Positions 28,512-38,336 are shown, numbered from the stretch's first letter. The stretch is DNA of 64,000 nt from JBNAVJ01 sp049700455 (GCA_049700455.1 JBNAVJ010000011.1:5509-69508); one strand, 5' to 3'. Translations and numbers: made by a program. Notes: a model not told the origin generated them from the letters alone.

Positions 28512-29744
28512 CTATTCTTTTGTATAGAGTTCTATAATTTTTAGGATTAACTGCGTGGCTTTTACCATTGACTCTAAGGGTATATATTCAAACTTACCGT
28601 GAAAATTCAACCCACCAGCAAAAATATTAGGACAGGGAACTCCCATAAATGAAAGCCTTGAGCCATCAGTTCCACCACGAATTGGTACTATCTTTGGTTC
28701 AATTCCGATCATTTCCATAGCAGTTTGAACCTTTTCAACTATATGATAAACAGGTTCAACTTTTTCTCTCATATTGTAATATTGATCAGTTATCTCAATT
28801 GTTACGACTCCATCTCCGTATCTCTGGTTAAGAAAATCAGCTACTTGAGAAGCAATTAATTTTTTTCTTTTGAACTTTTCTTTATTGTGATCCCTGACGA
28901 TATATGTTAAGGTAGAATTTTCAACCGTTCCTTCTGTCCGAATTATATGGAAAAAACCGTCATATCCTTCAGTAAATTCAGGCCTCATATTGACAGGTAA
29001 CAGGGAATTATATTCCATAGCAACGAGAATAGCATTAATCATCTTATCCTTGGCATATCCCGGATGTACATTTCTTCCCTGAAATTTCACTACAAGTTTA
29101 GCTGCATTGAAATTTTCAAATTCAAGCTCGCCCACACCTCCTCCATCAATAGTATAAGCAAATTCAGCACCAAATTTTTCTACATTAAATTTATCCATAC
29201 CTCGTCCTATTTCTTCATCGGGAGTGAAAGCAATTTTAATTGTTCCGTGTTCTATTTCGGGATGTTGGGTCAGATATTCAATAGCTGTCATTATCTCTGT
29301 TATTCCTGCTTTGTCATCAGCTCCAAGTAGTGTATTGCCATCAGTTGTAATTATTGTTTGTCCTTTATATTCTGAAAGTTCAGGGAAAACAGAAGGAGAT
29401 AATACAAGATTCTTTTCTTTGTTGATAAGTATATCCCCTCCGTCATAGTTTTCAATTATCTGAGGATTAACGTTTTCGCCTGACATATCAGGTGAGGTGT
29501 CCATATGTGCAATAAAACCAATGACAGGAACCTTCTTTTCAATATTTGAGGGGAGTGTAGCATATACATAAGAATTTTCATCGATGGTTACGTCACTTAA
29601 GCCGAACGACCTCAATTCGTTAACAAGCATATTAGCCAGTACCCTTTGGTTTTCTGTACTTGGACAGGTATCTGAGTTTTCGTCAGATTGTGTATTTATC
29701 TTTACATATCTGAAAAATCTTTCTTTGATTATGTTTTTATCCAT
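28512..29744 (-). CDS. pepT: Peptidase T (tripeptide aminopeptidase, M20B)
   Basis: This cytosolic zinc aminopeptidase of 410 residues removes the N-terminal residue of tripeptides. Motifs are IAHMDTSPDMSG (zinc His and Asp), GNTLLGADDKAGITEIM (bridging Asp), FTPDEEIGRG (catalytic Glu) and IRGGTDGSRLSFMGVPCPN, which is diagnostic for PepT. The length matches the E. coli enzyme. It is transcribed together with the upstream OPT transporter, 20 bases apart, which ties oligopeptide uptake to final hydrolysis. Confidence 0.96.
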   Translation of the reverse strand: MDKNIIKERFFRYVKINTQSDENSDTCPSTENQRVLANMLVNELRSFGLSDVTIDENSYVYATLPSNIEKKVPVIGFIAHMDTSPDMSGENVNPQIIENYDGGDILINKEKNLVLSPSVFPELSEYKGQTIITTDGNTLLGADDKAGITEIMTAIEYLTQHPEIEHGTIKIAFTPDEEIGRGMDKFNVEKFGAEFAYTIDGGGVGELEFENFNAAKLVVKFQGRNVHPGYAKDKMINAILVAMEYNSLLPVNMRPEFTEGYDGFFHIIRTEGTVENSTLTYIVRDHNKEKFKRKKLIASQVADFLNQRYGDGVVTIEITDQYYNMREKVEPVYHIVEKVQTAMEMIGIEPKIVPIRGGTDGSRLSFMGVPCPNIFAGGLNFHGKFEYIPLESMVKATQLILKIIELYTKE

Positions 29745-29764
29745 AGATATTTTTATTTAAGTTA

Positions 29765-31759
29765 TTACTCTTCTTTTTTTGCCCTTAGAGAATCCCATAA
29801 CATATAACTTACTATTAATGCAAGCATAAAGACTGCTATAATTTGAGCCCCATTTGATTCAGCCCAGTGTTCAAGGTAAATAATATTGATATCTTTTTTC
29901 ATAAAAAATCTAATTAAGGCACTAATGACGCCCATTAATGCTCCGCCTGCAATAAACCCGGAGGCTATTAAAGTGCCTCGCTCTCTTCGAGCATTATTTA
30001 ATTTTTTGTCTTTGCTCCTTGTCGAAACAATATGAGAAATAATCCCCCCTAATAAAATAGGGGTGTTTAGCTCAAGAGGGATAAACATACCGAGTGAAAA
30101 AGCAAGTGCCGGTACATTTATCATAGTCAATATAAGGGAGAGTAAAGCACCAGCTAAATAAAGTCCCCAGGGTGCCGGTTGTCCTGACATCATAGGACCA
30201 ATAACAGCAGCCATAGCATTTGCTTGAGGTGCAACTAAAGCGTCTGGTCCAGTAAACCCATAAGTCTGATTAAGTACCATAATGACTATGCCAACAGTAG
30301 CAGCAGAAACGAGTGTCCCAAGAAATTTAAAAGTCTGCTGTTTATATGGGGATGAGCCAAGCCAATATCCAATTTTAAGGTCAGTAATAAACCCTCCTGC
30401 CATTGATAATGCGGTACAAACAACCCCACCTATTACGAGAGCTGAAATCATTCCTGCGGTACCTGAAAGCCCAAGTGAAACCATTACAACAGATGTAAGT
30501 ATTAAAGTCATAAGTGTCATTCCTGAAACGGGATTGGTTCCGACAATAGCTATTGCATTAGCAGCAACTGTAGTGAACAGAAAAGCAATTATCATTACTA
30601 TTAACAAAGCTACAGTTGCAAATCCAATATTATGTACAACTCCAAAGCTGAAAAATACAAATATTAAGATTGCAGAAATTATAATACCTATTAAAATAAA
30701 GCCCATTGGAAGATCTTTCTGGGTTCTGAGGGGAGTTACAAAGGATTGATGTTTCCCAAAAATTTCTTTTGCGGCAAGTCCAAAAGCACTTTTAATAATT
30801 TTTGAAGACCTGATAATGCCAATTATTCCAGCCATTGCAATTCCTCCAATCCCTATGGGTCTTACGTAGTTTCTGAAAATTTCTTCAGGGCTCATTTGAC
30901 TTACAACTTTTGTGATGTTAGCCCCCAGAGGGAGAGTAAGACCAGGTGCAAAGTAGTTTATAATCGGTATAACAAAATACCAGCCAACAAAAGAACCTGC
31001 TGCAATAATAGCAGCATATTTTAAACCAACTATGTAACCTAATCCCAGTACTGCTGAACCAACATTAATTTTGAAAATAAGCTTTGCACGGTCAGCAAGT
31101 TCTTGCCCATAAGGTAAAACCCTTGTTGTAAAAACTTCACTCCACCATCCAAAAGTTGCTATTATAAAGTCATAAACTCCTCCTATAATACCACTTATCA
31201 AAAGCAATTTAGCCTGTTCACCTCCCTTTTCTCCAGAGACAAGAACTTCAGTGGTGGCGGTTGCTTCAGGGAAGGGAAATTTCCCATGCATATCAGCCAC
31301 AAAGTATTTCCTGAAAGGAATTAAGAAAAGAATGCCGAGGAACCCTCCGAATAAAGAAGAAAGAAAAACTTGATAAAATTCTGCTTCAAGATTCAAAATG
31401 TAAAGAGCAGGTAAAGTGAAGATTGCACCAGCCACAATTACCCCTGAACTTGCACCAATAGATTGAATAATAACATTTTCTCCAAGTGCATTCTTGCGTT
31501 TTAACAGGAAGGAGAGTCCTACTGCAATAATCGCAATTGGAATAGCTGCTTCAAAAACCTGTCCAATTTTAAGTCCAAGATATGCAGCAGCTGCAGAAAA
31601 TAATACAGCCATTAACAGACCTAAAGATAATGAGTAGGGAGTTACTTCAGGATAAGTTTTCTCTGGTGACATTACAGGTTGATAAACTTCTCCCTCATTC
31701 AATTCCCGATAGGCATTTTCTGGTAACCCTTTAACTACTTCATTAAGGTTCTCACTCAT
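29765..31759 (-). CDS. OPT family oligopeptide transporter
   Basis: This 664-residue polytopic inner-membrane protein has about 14-16 helices. It shares the family start with the OPT gene at 9682 (SLSLGLLMAVLFSAAAAYLG, then LKIGQVFEAAIPIAI) and the later GTNPVSGMTLMTLIL and LGSSPYKQQ loop, but is clearly diverged from it. A strong AAGGAT ribosome site lies before the ATG. The gene is followed by pepT and preceded by wecB on the same strand. Import of peptides is the likely role, with metal-chelate uptake possible in this family. Confidence 0.93.
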   Translation of the reverse strand: MSENLNEVVKGLPENAYRELNEGEVYQPVMSPEKTYPEVTPYSLSLGLLMAVLFSAAAAYLGLKIGQVFEAAIPIAIIAVGLSFLLKRKNALGENVIIQSIGASSGVIVAGAIFTLPALYILNLEAEFYQVFLSSLFGGFLGILFLIPFRKYFVADMHGKFPFPEATATTEVLVSGEKGGEQAKLLLISGIIGGVYDFIIATFGWWSEVFTTRVLPYGQELADRAKLIFKINVGSAVLGLGYIVGLKYAAIIAAGSFVGWYFVIPIINYFAPGLTLPLGANITKVVSQMSPEEIFRNYVRPIGIGGIAMAGIIGIIRSSKIIKSAFGLAAKEIFGKHQSFVTPLRTQKDLPMGFILIGIIISAILIFVFFSFGVVHNIGFATVALLIVMIIAFLFTTVAANAIAIVGTNPVSGMTLMTLILTSVVMVSLGLSGTAGMISALVIGGVVCTALSMAGGFITDLKIGYWLGSSPYKQQTFKFLGTLVSAATVGIVIMVLNQTYGFTGPDALVAPQANAMAAVIGPMMSGQPAPWGLYLAGALLSLILTMINVPALAFSLGMFIPLELNTPILLGGIISHIVSTRSKDKKLNNARRERGTLIASGFIAGGALMGVISALIRFFMKKDINIIYLEHWAESNGAQIIAVFMLALIVSYMLWDSLRAKKEE

Positions 31760-31771
31760 TTGTTATCCTTT

Positions 31772-32911
31772 TTAGTTAAGGTGAAAATATTTTATTAAAA
31801 CTTGTACAATTCTTTGGGCAGCTTTGCCATCCCAGTATCTGGGAACCTGACCTTTTTTGTATTTACCTTCTTCAATCAAATTAACAATTTCCATAATATT
31901 ATCTTTATCTATGTTGCTGAGTGTGTTAGTTCCAATCTCAATTGTTACAGGTCGTTCTGTGGTGTTTCTTAAGGTTATGCAGGGAATTCTAAGTTTTGTT
32001 GTTTCTTCTTGAATCCCTCCTGAGTCTGTGATAACATATTTTGAATTTTTCATTAAAGTAATCATATCAGTGTATCCAAGTGGCTCAAGTATGATTAGTG
32101 TAGGTATGGAGTATAGAATCTGATGTAACTTAAATTTGTTAATCATTTTAAGTGTTCTTGGGTGAATGGGAAAAACAATCACAGTCTCAGGATATGTGGA
32201 TGAAAGTTTGCTTAAACTTTCAATAATTTCTTTTAAGTTAGTAATATTGTCAACGTTTGAAGGTCTATGTAGGGTTATCAAAGTATAGCCAGCTTTAAAG
32301 AGACATAAATCTCTAAGAATCCGGGATTTCTCTGTTTTTTTAATTATCCAGAGCAAGGAATCTATCATTGTATTTCCCACAAAGAAGATTTTTTTACGGT
32401 TGATACCGGCAGCAAGCAGGTTGTGAATGGCACTATCTTCAGTTACGAAAAAAATGTCAGATAGTGAATCAGTAACAATTCTATTTATTTCTTCTGGCAT
32501 TGATTTGTCATTGCTTCTAAGTCCGGCTTCAATATGTCCGACTGGAATTGGTTTCCCGTTTTTCATATAAACTTTTGAGCAAGCCAGACTAACTGCCGCC
32601 GTAGAATTCACATCCCCATATACAAGTACAAGATCTGGTTGAAGTTTGTATAAAAGTTTTTCTGATTCAATCAAAATTTTTGCTGTTTGAATTCCGTGTT
32701 TATCGGAACCAACCTCGAGGTTGATATGGGGCCGTGGGATTTTAAATTCTTTAAAAAAGATTTCAGACATTTTTACATCGTAATGCTGCCCTGTGTGGAT
32801 AATTATGTGTTTAAAAAAAGAACGATAATTAAGCAATGCCCGATGAACCGGAGCCATTTTCATAAAATTAGGCCTTGCTCCTACAAATGATACAATAATC
32901 TTTTGTTTCAA
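31772..32911 (-). CDS. wecB: UDP-N-acetylglucosamine 2-epimerase (non-hydrolysing)
   Basis: This cytosolic enzyme interconverts UDP-GlcNAc and UDP-ManNAc for surface polysaccharide synthesis. The 379-residue GT-B-like protein has VGARPNFMKMAPVHRAL at the start, VYGDVNSTAAVSLA, GHIEAGLRSNDKSMPEEINR with catalytic acidic residues, LITLHRPSNVDN, and the UDP-binding VITDSGGIQEETTKL segment. The start is a TTG at 32911; the codons before it reach a TAA three codons upstream, so no other start exists. A pathway partner such as WecC is not in the window. Confidence 0.94.
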   Translation of the reverse strand: MKQKIIVSFVGARPNFMKMAPVHRALLNYRSFFKHIIIHTGQHYDVKMSEIFFKEFKIPRPHINLEVGSDKHGIQTAKILIESEKLLYKLQPDLVLVYGDVNSTAAVSLACSKVYMKNGKPIPVGHIEAGLRSNDKSMPEEINRIVTDSLSDIFFVTEDSAIHNLLAAGINRKKIFFVGNTMIDSLLWIIKKTEKSRILRDLCLFKAGYTLITLHRPSNVDNITNLKEIIESLSKLSSTYPETVIVFPIHPRTLKMINKFKLHQILYSIPTLIILEPLGYTDMITLMKNSKYVITDSGGIQEETTKLRIPCITLRNTTERPVTIEIGTNTLSNIDKDNIMEIVNLIEEGKYKKGQVPRYWDGKAAQRIVQVLIKYFHLN

Positions 32912-33082
32912 TAGTTCTTATTCGATTCAAGTAGAAAATAATAATACTTGAAAATCATTACAAATTAAAGTCAAATGAAGTAAATGATGGTATAGACTCT
33001 TCAGCAGATATATCTGTAGGGATATTAAAAAACAAAAAAATTCATTTCTGTACTCAATGGCTATAATGAAAGGTAGAGGTTT

Positions 33083-33910
33083 TTATATTAGCTGATAGGC
33101 ACTACCTGTTAATATTATTTTTTCAATCTGGTTATTTACTATAGTTGCATCTACAATTAAAAATTCTGCTGAGCGCGTATATAATTTTACCGGGAATGAG
33201 AAATCCTTGAGATAGTGTGCAGTAAGTGCTGATGAAATTGCACCGGTTCCACAGGCAAGAGTTTCTCTCTCAACTCCACGTTCGTAACTTCTGATGTGTA
33301 ATCGTGGATTTGCATCTCTCATCAATTCAATGAAATGTACGTTTGTTCCTGCTGGCATTAAATCCTTGTGAAATCTCAAATTCCTACCCCATATCTCTAC
33401 AGGGATATCCTCCAGAGTTTCAATAAAAGGAGAGTTGAGATCTTCAATGAAAACTACCAAATGGGGAGAACCAACATCTACAAAACTACACCTGAGTTTT
33501 TGTAACCAGTTGATAAAATCAATTTCGAGTTCTATGTTTAGGTTAAGTATTATTGGAGGTGGAAAGGTTACAGCAACATACTCCTGGTCTACCATAGCAC
33601 ATCTATATATATTGCCAACTGCTTCGATATCCATAACACTTCTATTTATTATATTTGTATCCCAAATGAATTTAGCTGCACATCTCAAGCCATTTCCACA
33701 TAAAGTATTGCTTGAGCCATCTCTATTAAAATAGTTCATTTTGAAATCAGCAATCTCCGATGGTTCAATGAAAATCACACCATCATACCGTTCATATTCC
33801 TTTCTGCTCATTAAATCAGCCACAATATCTCTGTGATTTGTAATTTTTAGATGAGTGTTATTTATAAGGATAAAGTCATTACCAGCACCAGAATATTTTT
33901 TGTAAAACAT
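33083..33910 (-). CDS. dapF: Diaminopimelate epimerase
   Basis: It converts LL- to meso-diaminopimelate, giving lysine and the peptidoglycan cross-link residue. The 275-residue protein shows the N-terminal YSGAGNDFILI segment and the two catalytic cysteines, one in NTLCGNGLRCAAKF and the other in ETLACGTGAISSAL. The ATG at 33910 follows a strong GAGGAG site. It comes one base after the end of the LptD-like gene, so the two are probably co-transcribed. The central region is somewhat diverged, but the active site is intact. Confidence 0.94.
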   Translation of the reverse strand: MFYKKYSGAGNDFILINNTHLKITNHRDIVADLMSRKEYERYDGVIFIEPSEIADFKMNYFNRDGSSNTLCGNGLRCAAKFIWDTNIINRSVMDIEAVGNIYRCAMVDQEYVAVTFPPPIILNLNIELEIDFINWLQKLRCSFVDVGSPHLVVFIEDLNSPFIETLEDIPVEIWGRNLRFHKDLMPAGTNVHFIELMRDANPRLHIRSYERGVERETLACGTGAISSALTAHYLKDFSFPVKLYTRSAEFLIVDATIVNNQIEKIILTGSAYQLI

Positions 33911-33911
33911 A

Positions 33912-36476
33912 TTAATATACTCCTCTTGTATTGGTTTGTTTTGTTACTTTTATATCATGTAATTGAGGTGCTTTGATTCTCACTTCAAAAAAGAATCCCC
34001 TGTAAATCCCAAGGGGGTACCAGTTAAAGTTTATTTCCCAGGATTTCAAATCACGATAAGCTGTGATATAGGGAGCAGAAATTTGTTTGTTGAATATATC
34101 ATAACTTGCAGCAATAGAAAATTTCCACCGGTCTGATATGCTGAATGAAAGATTACCGCTTAAAGTTGAAACTTTAAATACGTTGGTAGGATCCTGTCGA
34201 TTCAATGAGTAATTATAGTTAAAGCCACCACTTAATGGAATCTCAAAGTATACCTCTGTAGTATCTAATCCAGACAGTTTTTTTGAAGATTCCTCCTCGC
34301 GGCTAACTTTCGTGTCAGTCTGTTTTTTATTAGTCAGATTAAAGTTAAATGAAGTTGAAATATTAACATTAAAATTAGTCAGGTCTGCAAACTTCCCCTG
34401 GGTGGAGAGGAGAAATTTATTTATTCTCCTGTGTGAAGTAGGGTCAAATTCATATAGGCTAAAAGTAGCACCACCTCCAATATTTAAAACCCCACCAATT
34501 TGTGTACGAAAATCACTTCTTATATCAGACCAGTTTAGAGAATCCGCTGCAAAATTATATGCTGATGATAAATTAAAATTAAAAAGTTGAAACTTGTTTT
34601 CTGTTGTGTCTGAGGATTGAGTTTTCATCTCAAAAATGTTACCGAGTGTAAAAATAATTGATTGGTTCTCAAAAGCAGGAGGACTCCCAAAAATTTCTTT
34701 TTCAAAAATGGAATATTTAACTAAGTTTCCGTTTGCATCCCGATATGTGTTATAATAACCCCATTTTGATGTAGAAAAGTCAGGAGAAAAAGAATATGTT
34801 ATTGCTGGTATCAATGTATGTCTTATTCCTGTAATATTAAAAAGTTTAGGGGTAAATATACCAATCAATTTAGTTGTAAGAGAAACTCCCATCTGAAAAT
34901 ATCTAACTGCTTTCAATCCTGTGTGATCAGTAACCTTGATGGAGCTATCTATGCTGTTAAACTCTTTTGTAATGTATTTGTTATACCATACCTCAGTATA
35001 GTAGAAGTAAGGTCGTAATGTAAAGAAATTAGATTTAGGTGTAAAGTTCAGGTTAATATTATGAAGTATTCCTGCTCTGGAATCCCTTGAAATACTGTCA
35101 ATTCCATTTGGTAAAGGTGTTACAGACTTAATCCTATTGTTTTGTGCTGTTGCTGTATATGAGTAAGAAAAAAACTCATACCATTTGTTTTCTCCTGAAG
35201 AGTTTCTACTGGCAAAAGGCGCTGTTTCTGAGATATTAAAGCGGACTGACGGAAGTCTCTCCTGAATGCTACCGTTAATCAGGTTCTGGTCACGGTAATA
35301 ATTGATGGATAGTGAAAACGGTGTTTCTTCCCACGTCTTTGAAAAAGTAAAATTAGAAACTACATTTTGTTTGAGCAAATCAGATAACCTATTGGTTGAG
35401 TTGTCATAATAACTCTTTCCACTGACAAAGGAAAGATTTGCATCTATGGTTGAAGTAGGTGATAGTTTGTGATTATGAACCAGAGTAAAAGCCCATTGTT
35501 TGGATGTAAACTTATCCAGGTCTTTTTCCTCGCCAGTGCTTATCCATGAGTATCCACCTTCAACTGAACCCTGAAACTTATATCTCAGGGCGTAGCGATA
35601 TCTCAGGTTAACATCAACTCTCCCTTTGGAAAACCAGCTTCCCTTTGTTGTCAAATCCATATAGTTGTTCATAGCCCAGAAATAACCAAAATTAGCAAAG
35701 TATACTCCATACGTACCATCATTTCCGTAAGTTGGAACAATTAATCCTGAACTTCGACCGTGTCTGTCAGGAAATACTGCAAATGGTATCCAGAAAATTG
35801 GAACTCCCTCCACATATAGAAATACCGATTGAGCAATAACTTTATCCTTTGGTATTATCTTCATTTTGGGAGAAAAAAAGTAATATTCAGGATTTACTTT
35901 ATCTGTTGAAGTTGTATATAGTCCGTCTTTGATGAAATATACTTCAGGGGTAACTTTTTTGATTTTTTCTCCAAAGTAATATCCTACCTCAGCATCGGAA
36001 AATCCTTTAGAAATGCTACCCTGTTGGAGTCTAAAGTTATAAAAGAGTTCAAAACCTTCATATTTGTCAGCTCCCTGAAACATCAATGGTAATTGTACAT
36101 ATTTGTTGTTTGAATCCAACAAACCTTTTGCATTTAATATTTGTACATCCTGATTGAATATGATTAATCCAGAATTTAATTTCAAGTCTTTATAAATAAG
36201 TTGTGCTTCATTGTATAGGTACATTTTTTTATTAATAAGATCAAATACAATGGAATCCGTAGCTTTATATGTAATAATGTCATCAATTTCATTTTTTGCT
36301 TTTGGTACTTCGGTAATGCTTGCAGTATCTAATTTATTAGTTATGGTATCCTGGTTTAATTGAGTAGCTGAGATGACAACAGAAGAAAAACAAAATAATA
36401 TAATTAAGAAAATTCCTCCTCTAAAAAAAAGAAAGCTATTTGACAATAACTTCATCTGGTAATTCATTAATATCAT
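33912..36476 (-). CDS. LptD/OstA-like outer-membrane LPS assembly protein
   Basis: The 854-residue protein has an N-terminal signal, a periplasmic OstA-type beta-jellyroll at about 60-230 (IDDIITYKATDSIVFDL, LNAKGLLDSNNKYVQLP), then the conserved hinge VPIFWIPFAVFPDRHGRSSG and a large beta-barrel of about 600 residues. This is the arrangement of LptD, which inserts lipopolysaccharide into the outer leaflet. The ATG at 36476 has a weak AGGGTG ribosome site; an ATG at 36455 also gives a good signal peptide. Its start overlaps the TPM gene end. Bacteroidota LptD versions lack the classical cysteine pattern, and this one appears cysteine-poor too. Confidence 0.87.
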   Translation of the reverse strand: MILMNYQMKLLSNSFLFFRGGIFLIILFCFSSVVISATQLNQDTITNKLDTASITEVPKAKNEIDDIITYKATDSIVFDLINKKMYLYNEAQLIYKDLKLNSGLIIFNQDVQILNAKGLLDSNNKYVQLPLMFQGADKYEGFELFYNFRLQQGSISKGFSDAEVGYYFGEKIKKVTPEVYFIKDGLYTTSTDKVNPEYYFFSPKMKIIPKDKVIAQSVFLYVEGVPIFWIPFAVFPDRHGRSSGLIVPTYGNDGTYGVYFANFGYFWAMNNYMDLTTKGSWFSKGRVDVNLRYRYALRYKFQGSVEGGYSWISTGEEKDLDKFTSKQWAFTLVHNHKLSPTSTIDANLSFVSGKSYYDNSTNRLSDLLKQNVVSNFTFSKTWEETPFSLSINYYRDQNLINGSIQERLPSVRFNISETAPFASRNSSGENKWYEFFSYSYTATAQNNRIKSVTPLPNGIDSISRDSRAGILHNINLNFTPKSNFFTLRPYFYYTEVWYNKYITKEFNSIDSSIKVTDHTGLKAVRYFQMGVSLTTKLIGIFTPKLFNITGIRHTLIPAITYSFSPDFSTSKWGYYNTYRDANGNLVKYSIFEKEIFGSPPAFENQSIIFTLGNIFEMKTQSSDTTENKFQLFNFNLSSAYNFAADSLNWSDIRSDFRTQIGGVLNIGGGATFSLYEFDPTSHRRINKFLLSTQGKFADLTNFNVNISTSFNFNLTNKKQTDTKVSREEESSKKLSGLDTTEVYFEIPLSGGFNYNYSLNRQDPTNVFKVSTLSGNLSFSISDRWKFSIAASYDIFNKQISAPYITAYRDLKSWEINFNWYPLGIYRGFFFEVRIKAPQLHDIKVTKQTNTRGVY

Positions 36477-36894
36477 CTTTCACCCTGGGAAAGTTATTGG
36501 CAGCTATAGATTTTATTTCTTCAAGGATATCCAGTAGTCCCTCAAAATAATTATCTTTTGAAAATTTATAGCTTAATCTACTTGCAAGTTCATTCCATTT
36601 CTGTTGAGGTATAACTTTACAAATTCCTTCATCGGCAATTATTTCAAACTTTCTCTCTTTGAGTAAGATATAAATCAAAATTCCAGTTTTATGTTTGGTG
36701 TTATGTATTCCAAATCTAAAAAAATCCTGAATAGCAAGGTCACGAATAGGAAGGTTCTTCTCTTTTTGTTTACGTTTTGTCTTTAGAACGATACGAAGTT
36801 CTACAGAGGAAAAATTTTCTATTTCTGTAATTTTATTGGTAATATTTCTGAGATGCTCTTTTGTAAAATATTTTTTGAGAAAAATGTTCTTCAT
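36436..36894 (-). CDS. TPM-domain protein without signal peptide
   Basis: This 152-residue TPM (TLP18.3/Psb32/MOLO-1) domain protein reads FSSVELRIVL, then HKTGILIYILLKERKFEIIADEGI, which is the family core. Unlike its neighbour it has no signal sequence or glycine-rich tail, and the canonical short acidic motif is altered. The frame opens with a TTG at 36918, but the ATG at 36894 is more likely. It lies 17 bases after the secreted TPM gene and overlaps lptD, so the three probably share one message. Such tandem pairs occur in Bacteroidota. Molecular role unknown; some TPM proteins act as acid phosphatases or photosystem repair factors. Confidence 0.75.
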   Translation of the reverse strand: MKNIFLKKYFTKEHLRNITNKITEIENFSSVELRIVLKTKRKQKEKNLPIRDLAIQDFFRFGIHNTKHKTGILIYILLKERKFEIIADEGICKVIPQQKWNELASRLSYKFSKDNYFEGLLDILEEIKSIAANNFPRVKDDINELPDEVIVK

Positions 36895-36911
36895 AATTTT
36901 AAATGTATCAT

Positions 36912-37679
36912 TTACCAACTACCACTTGCCCCTCCTCCTCCGAAAGAGCCGCCCCCTCCAGAAAAGCCCCCACTGGAAAAGCCACCTCCACCACCGGAAA
37001 ACCATCTACCTCTTCCTCGACTTGAAGACCCTCCTAAAATTGCTTCTCCAATACCCCAAAAAACTCCTTTGACAAAGATTACTATTATAATAAAAATGAT
37101 AGCTCCAACTACTTTTAGTAACTCAAGTATCCAGGACCCTCCACTTTCCTTTTTTTTGTCAGGTTGATACTCTCCTCTGGTGATTTTCATTATAGAATTA
37201 ATAGCCCTGTCAAGCCCCTCATAATATTTACCAGCTCGAAAGTTTGGTGTAATATCTCTTTCTATAATATCATTTGCACGGACATCAGGTAAGATACCTT
37301 CAAGCCCATATCCAACCTCTATCCGAACTTTTTTATCGTTTTTTGCCACAAGAATAAGTATTCCATTATCTTTTCCCTTCCTTCCAATTTTGTTATACTC
37401 GGCTATTTCAATACTTGTTTCTTCAATTGTTTTGCCTTCAAGTGAATTGATTATAACAATTACAATTTGAGTTGAAGTTTGAGTATCAAATGTACGAAGC
37501 TTTGAAATAAGAGAAGCTTTTTCTGATGGGCTTAAAGTGCCTGTTTGATCTACTACATAATCATTTATATGGAGGGGGAAGTTTTTCTGAAAAGTAAATA
37601 CTGACGTTTGTGTGAAGATGAAAAATACAAACGTTATGAAAGTACGTATCAAATGGTAACTAAAAGTCACTTTTCTCAT
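36912..37679 (-). CDS. TPM-domain membrane protein (YgcG-like) with Gly/Ser-rich tail
   Basis: The 255-residue protein has a signal peptide, a TPM domain at about 25-150 (VVDQTGTLSPSEKASL, GILILVAKNDKKVRIEVGYG, LEGILPDVRANDIIERDI), one transmembrane helix near 180-200, and a tail made almost only of Gly, Ser, Phe and Trp. This order matches YgcG-type proteins. The frame is open from a TTG at 37712, but that lies in the terminator of the exbD gene, so the ATG at 37679 is preferred. It probably sits in the inner membrane with the TPM domain in the periplasm. The tail resembles LemA-partner proteins, yet no LemA gene is seen here. Confidence 0.85.
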   Translation of the reverse strand: MRKVTFSYHLIRTFITFVFFIFTQTSVFTFQKNFPLHINDYVVDQTGTLSPSEKASLISKLRTFDTQTSTQIVIVIINSLEGKTIEETSIEIAEYNKIGRKGKDNGILILVAKNDKKVRIEVGYGLEGILPDVRANDIIERDITPNFRAGKYYEGLDRAINSIMKITRGEYQPDKKKESGGSWILELLKVVGAIIFIIIVIFVKGVFWGIGEAILGGSSSRGRGRWFSGGGGGFSSGGFSGGGGSFGGGGASGSW

Positions 37680-37710
37680 TAATATATATAAAGATACGCA
37701 ATAAAGTTTC

Positions 37711-37745
37711 AAAAAAAAAGCGACCTGTATAGAATACAGGTCGCT
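37711..37745 (-). terminator. Rho-independent terminator after the exbD gene
   Basis: On the minus strand a 12-bp perfect stem (37745-37734 with 37730-37719, loop of three bases) is followed directly by nine T residues. It lies just after the stop of the second exbD gene and separates the ExbB/ExbD operon from the TPM-LptD-DapF operon. Confidence 0.92.
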
Positions 37746-37766
37746 ATAAATTAAAACAAAATCAGA

Positions 37767-38288
37767 TTATCCGCCTGCTGCTACAATTTTTTCTTTGTCT
37801 TTGTCATCAAGAGGAACAAAAGAGTATCTTTTCTCAATTTTTGCTCTCAGAATTTCATCATACAGACTTGCCATTACACTGTACTTGACCTTTCTATCAA
37901 TCTTCAAAATTAATAATAAGTCTTTATTTTGGTTAAACAGGGCTTCAAGTTTGGGTGCAATACTCTTTATATCTACTTTTTCCATAGGTGCTTCTGATCC
38001 ATCTTCTTTCCCACGTGCAAAATAAACATTGCCACTTTCTGCCACTCTTACAAAAAGCACATTCCCCATATTAACTTTAACTTTGTCCCTTTCAACATCA
38101 CCCTTTGGCAGAGATATTTTCATAAGTTGAGGGGCGGATAATGTAGTAGTTAACATAAAGAATGTAAGCAAAAGCATAATTACGTCAACCATCGGGGTCA
38201 TATCAATCCTTACGCCTACACCAGGACCAACTTTCTTTTTTTGACCACGTCCCTGCTCAACTTGCGGGGTTTCTACTCCACCTGCCAT
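37767..38288 (-). CDS. ExbD/TolR-like biopolymer transport protein (second copy)
   Basis: The 173-residue protein has a short basic cytoplasmic N-terminus, one transmembrane helix with the proton-pathway Asp (IDMTPMVDVIMLLLTFFML), and a periplasmic domain. With ExbB it forms the proton-driven motor that energises TonB receptors or Tol. A strong AGGAG ribosome site lies before the ATG. It is the last gene of an ExbB-ExbD-ExbD set, ended by a clear terminator. The tonB gene is not in the window. Confidence 0.9.
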   Translation of the reverse strand: MAGGVETPQVEQGRGQKKKVGPGVGVRIDMTPMVDVIMLLLTFFMLTTTLSAPQLMKISLPKGDVERDKVKVNMGNVLFVRVAESGNVYFARGKEDGSEAPMEKVDIKSIAPKLEALFNQNKDLLLILKIDRKVKYSVMASLYDEILRAKIEKRYSFVPLDDKDKEKIVAAGG

Positions 38289-38336
38289 AATTTAAACTCC
38301 TAAATTTTTAATTAAAAACTTCTTTTAGTAAACAGA

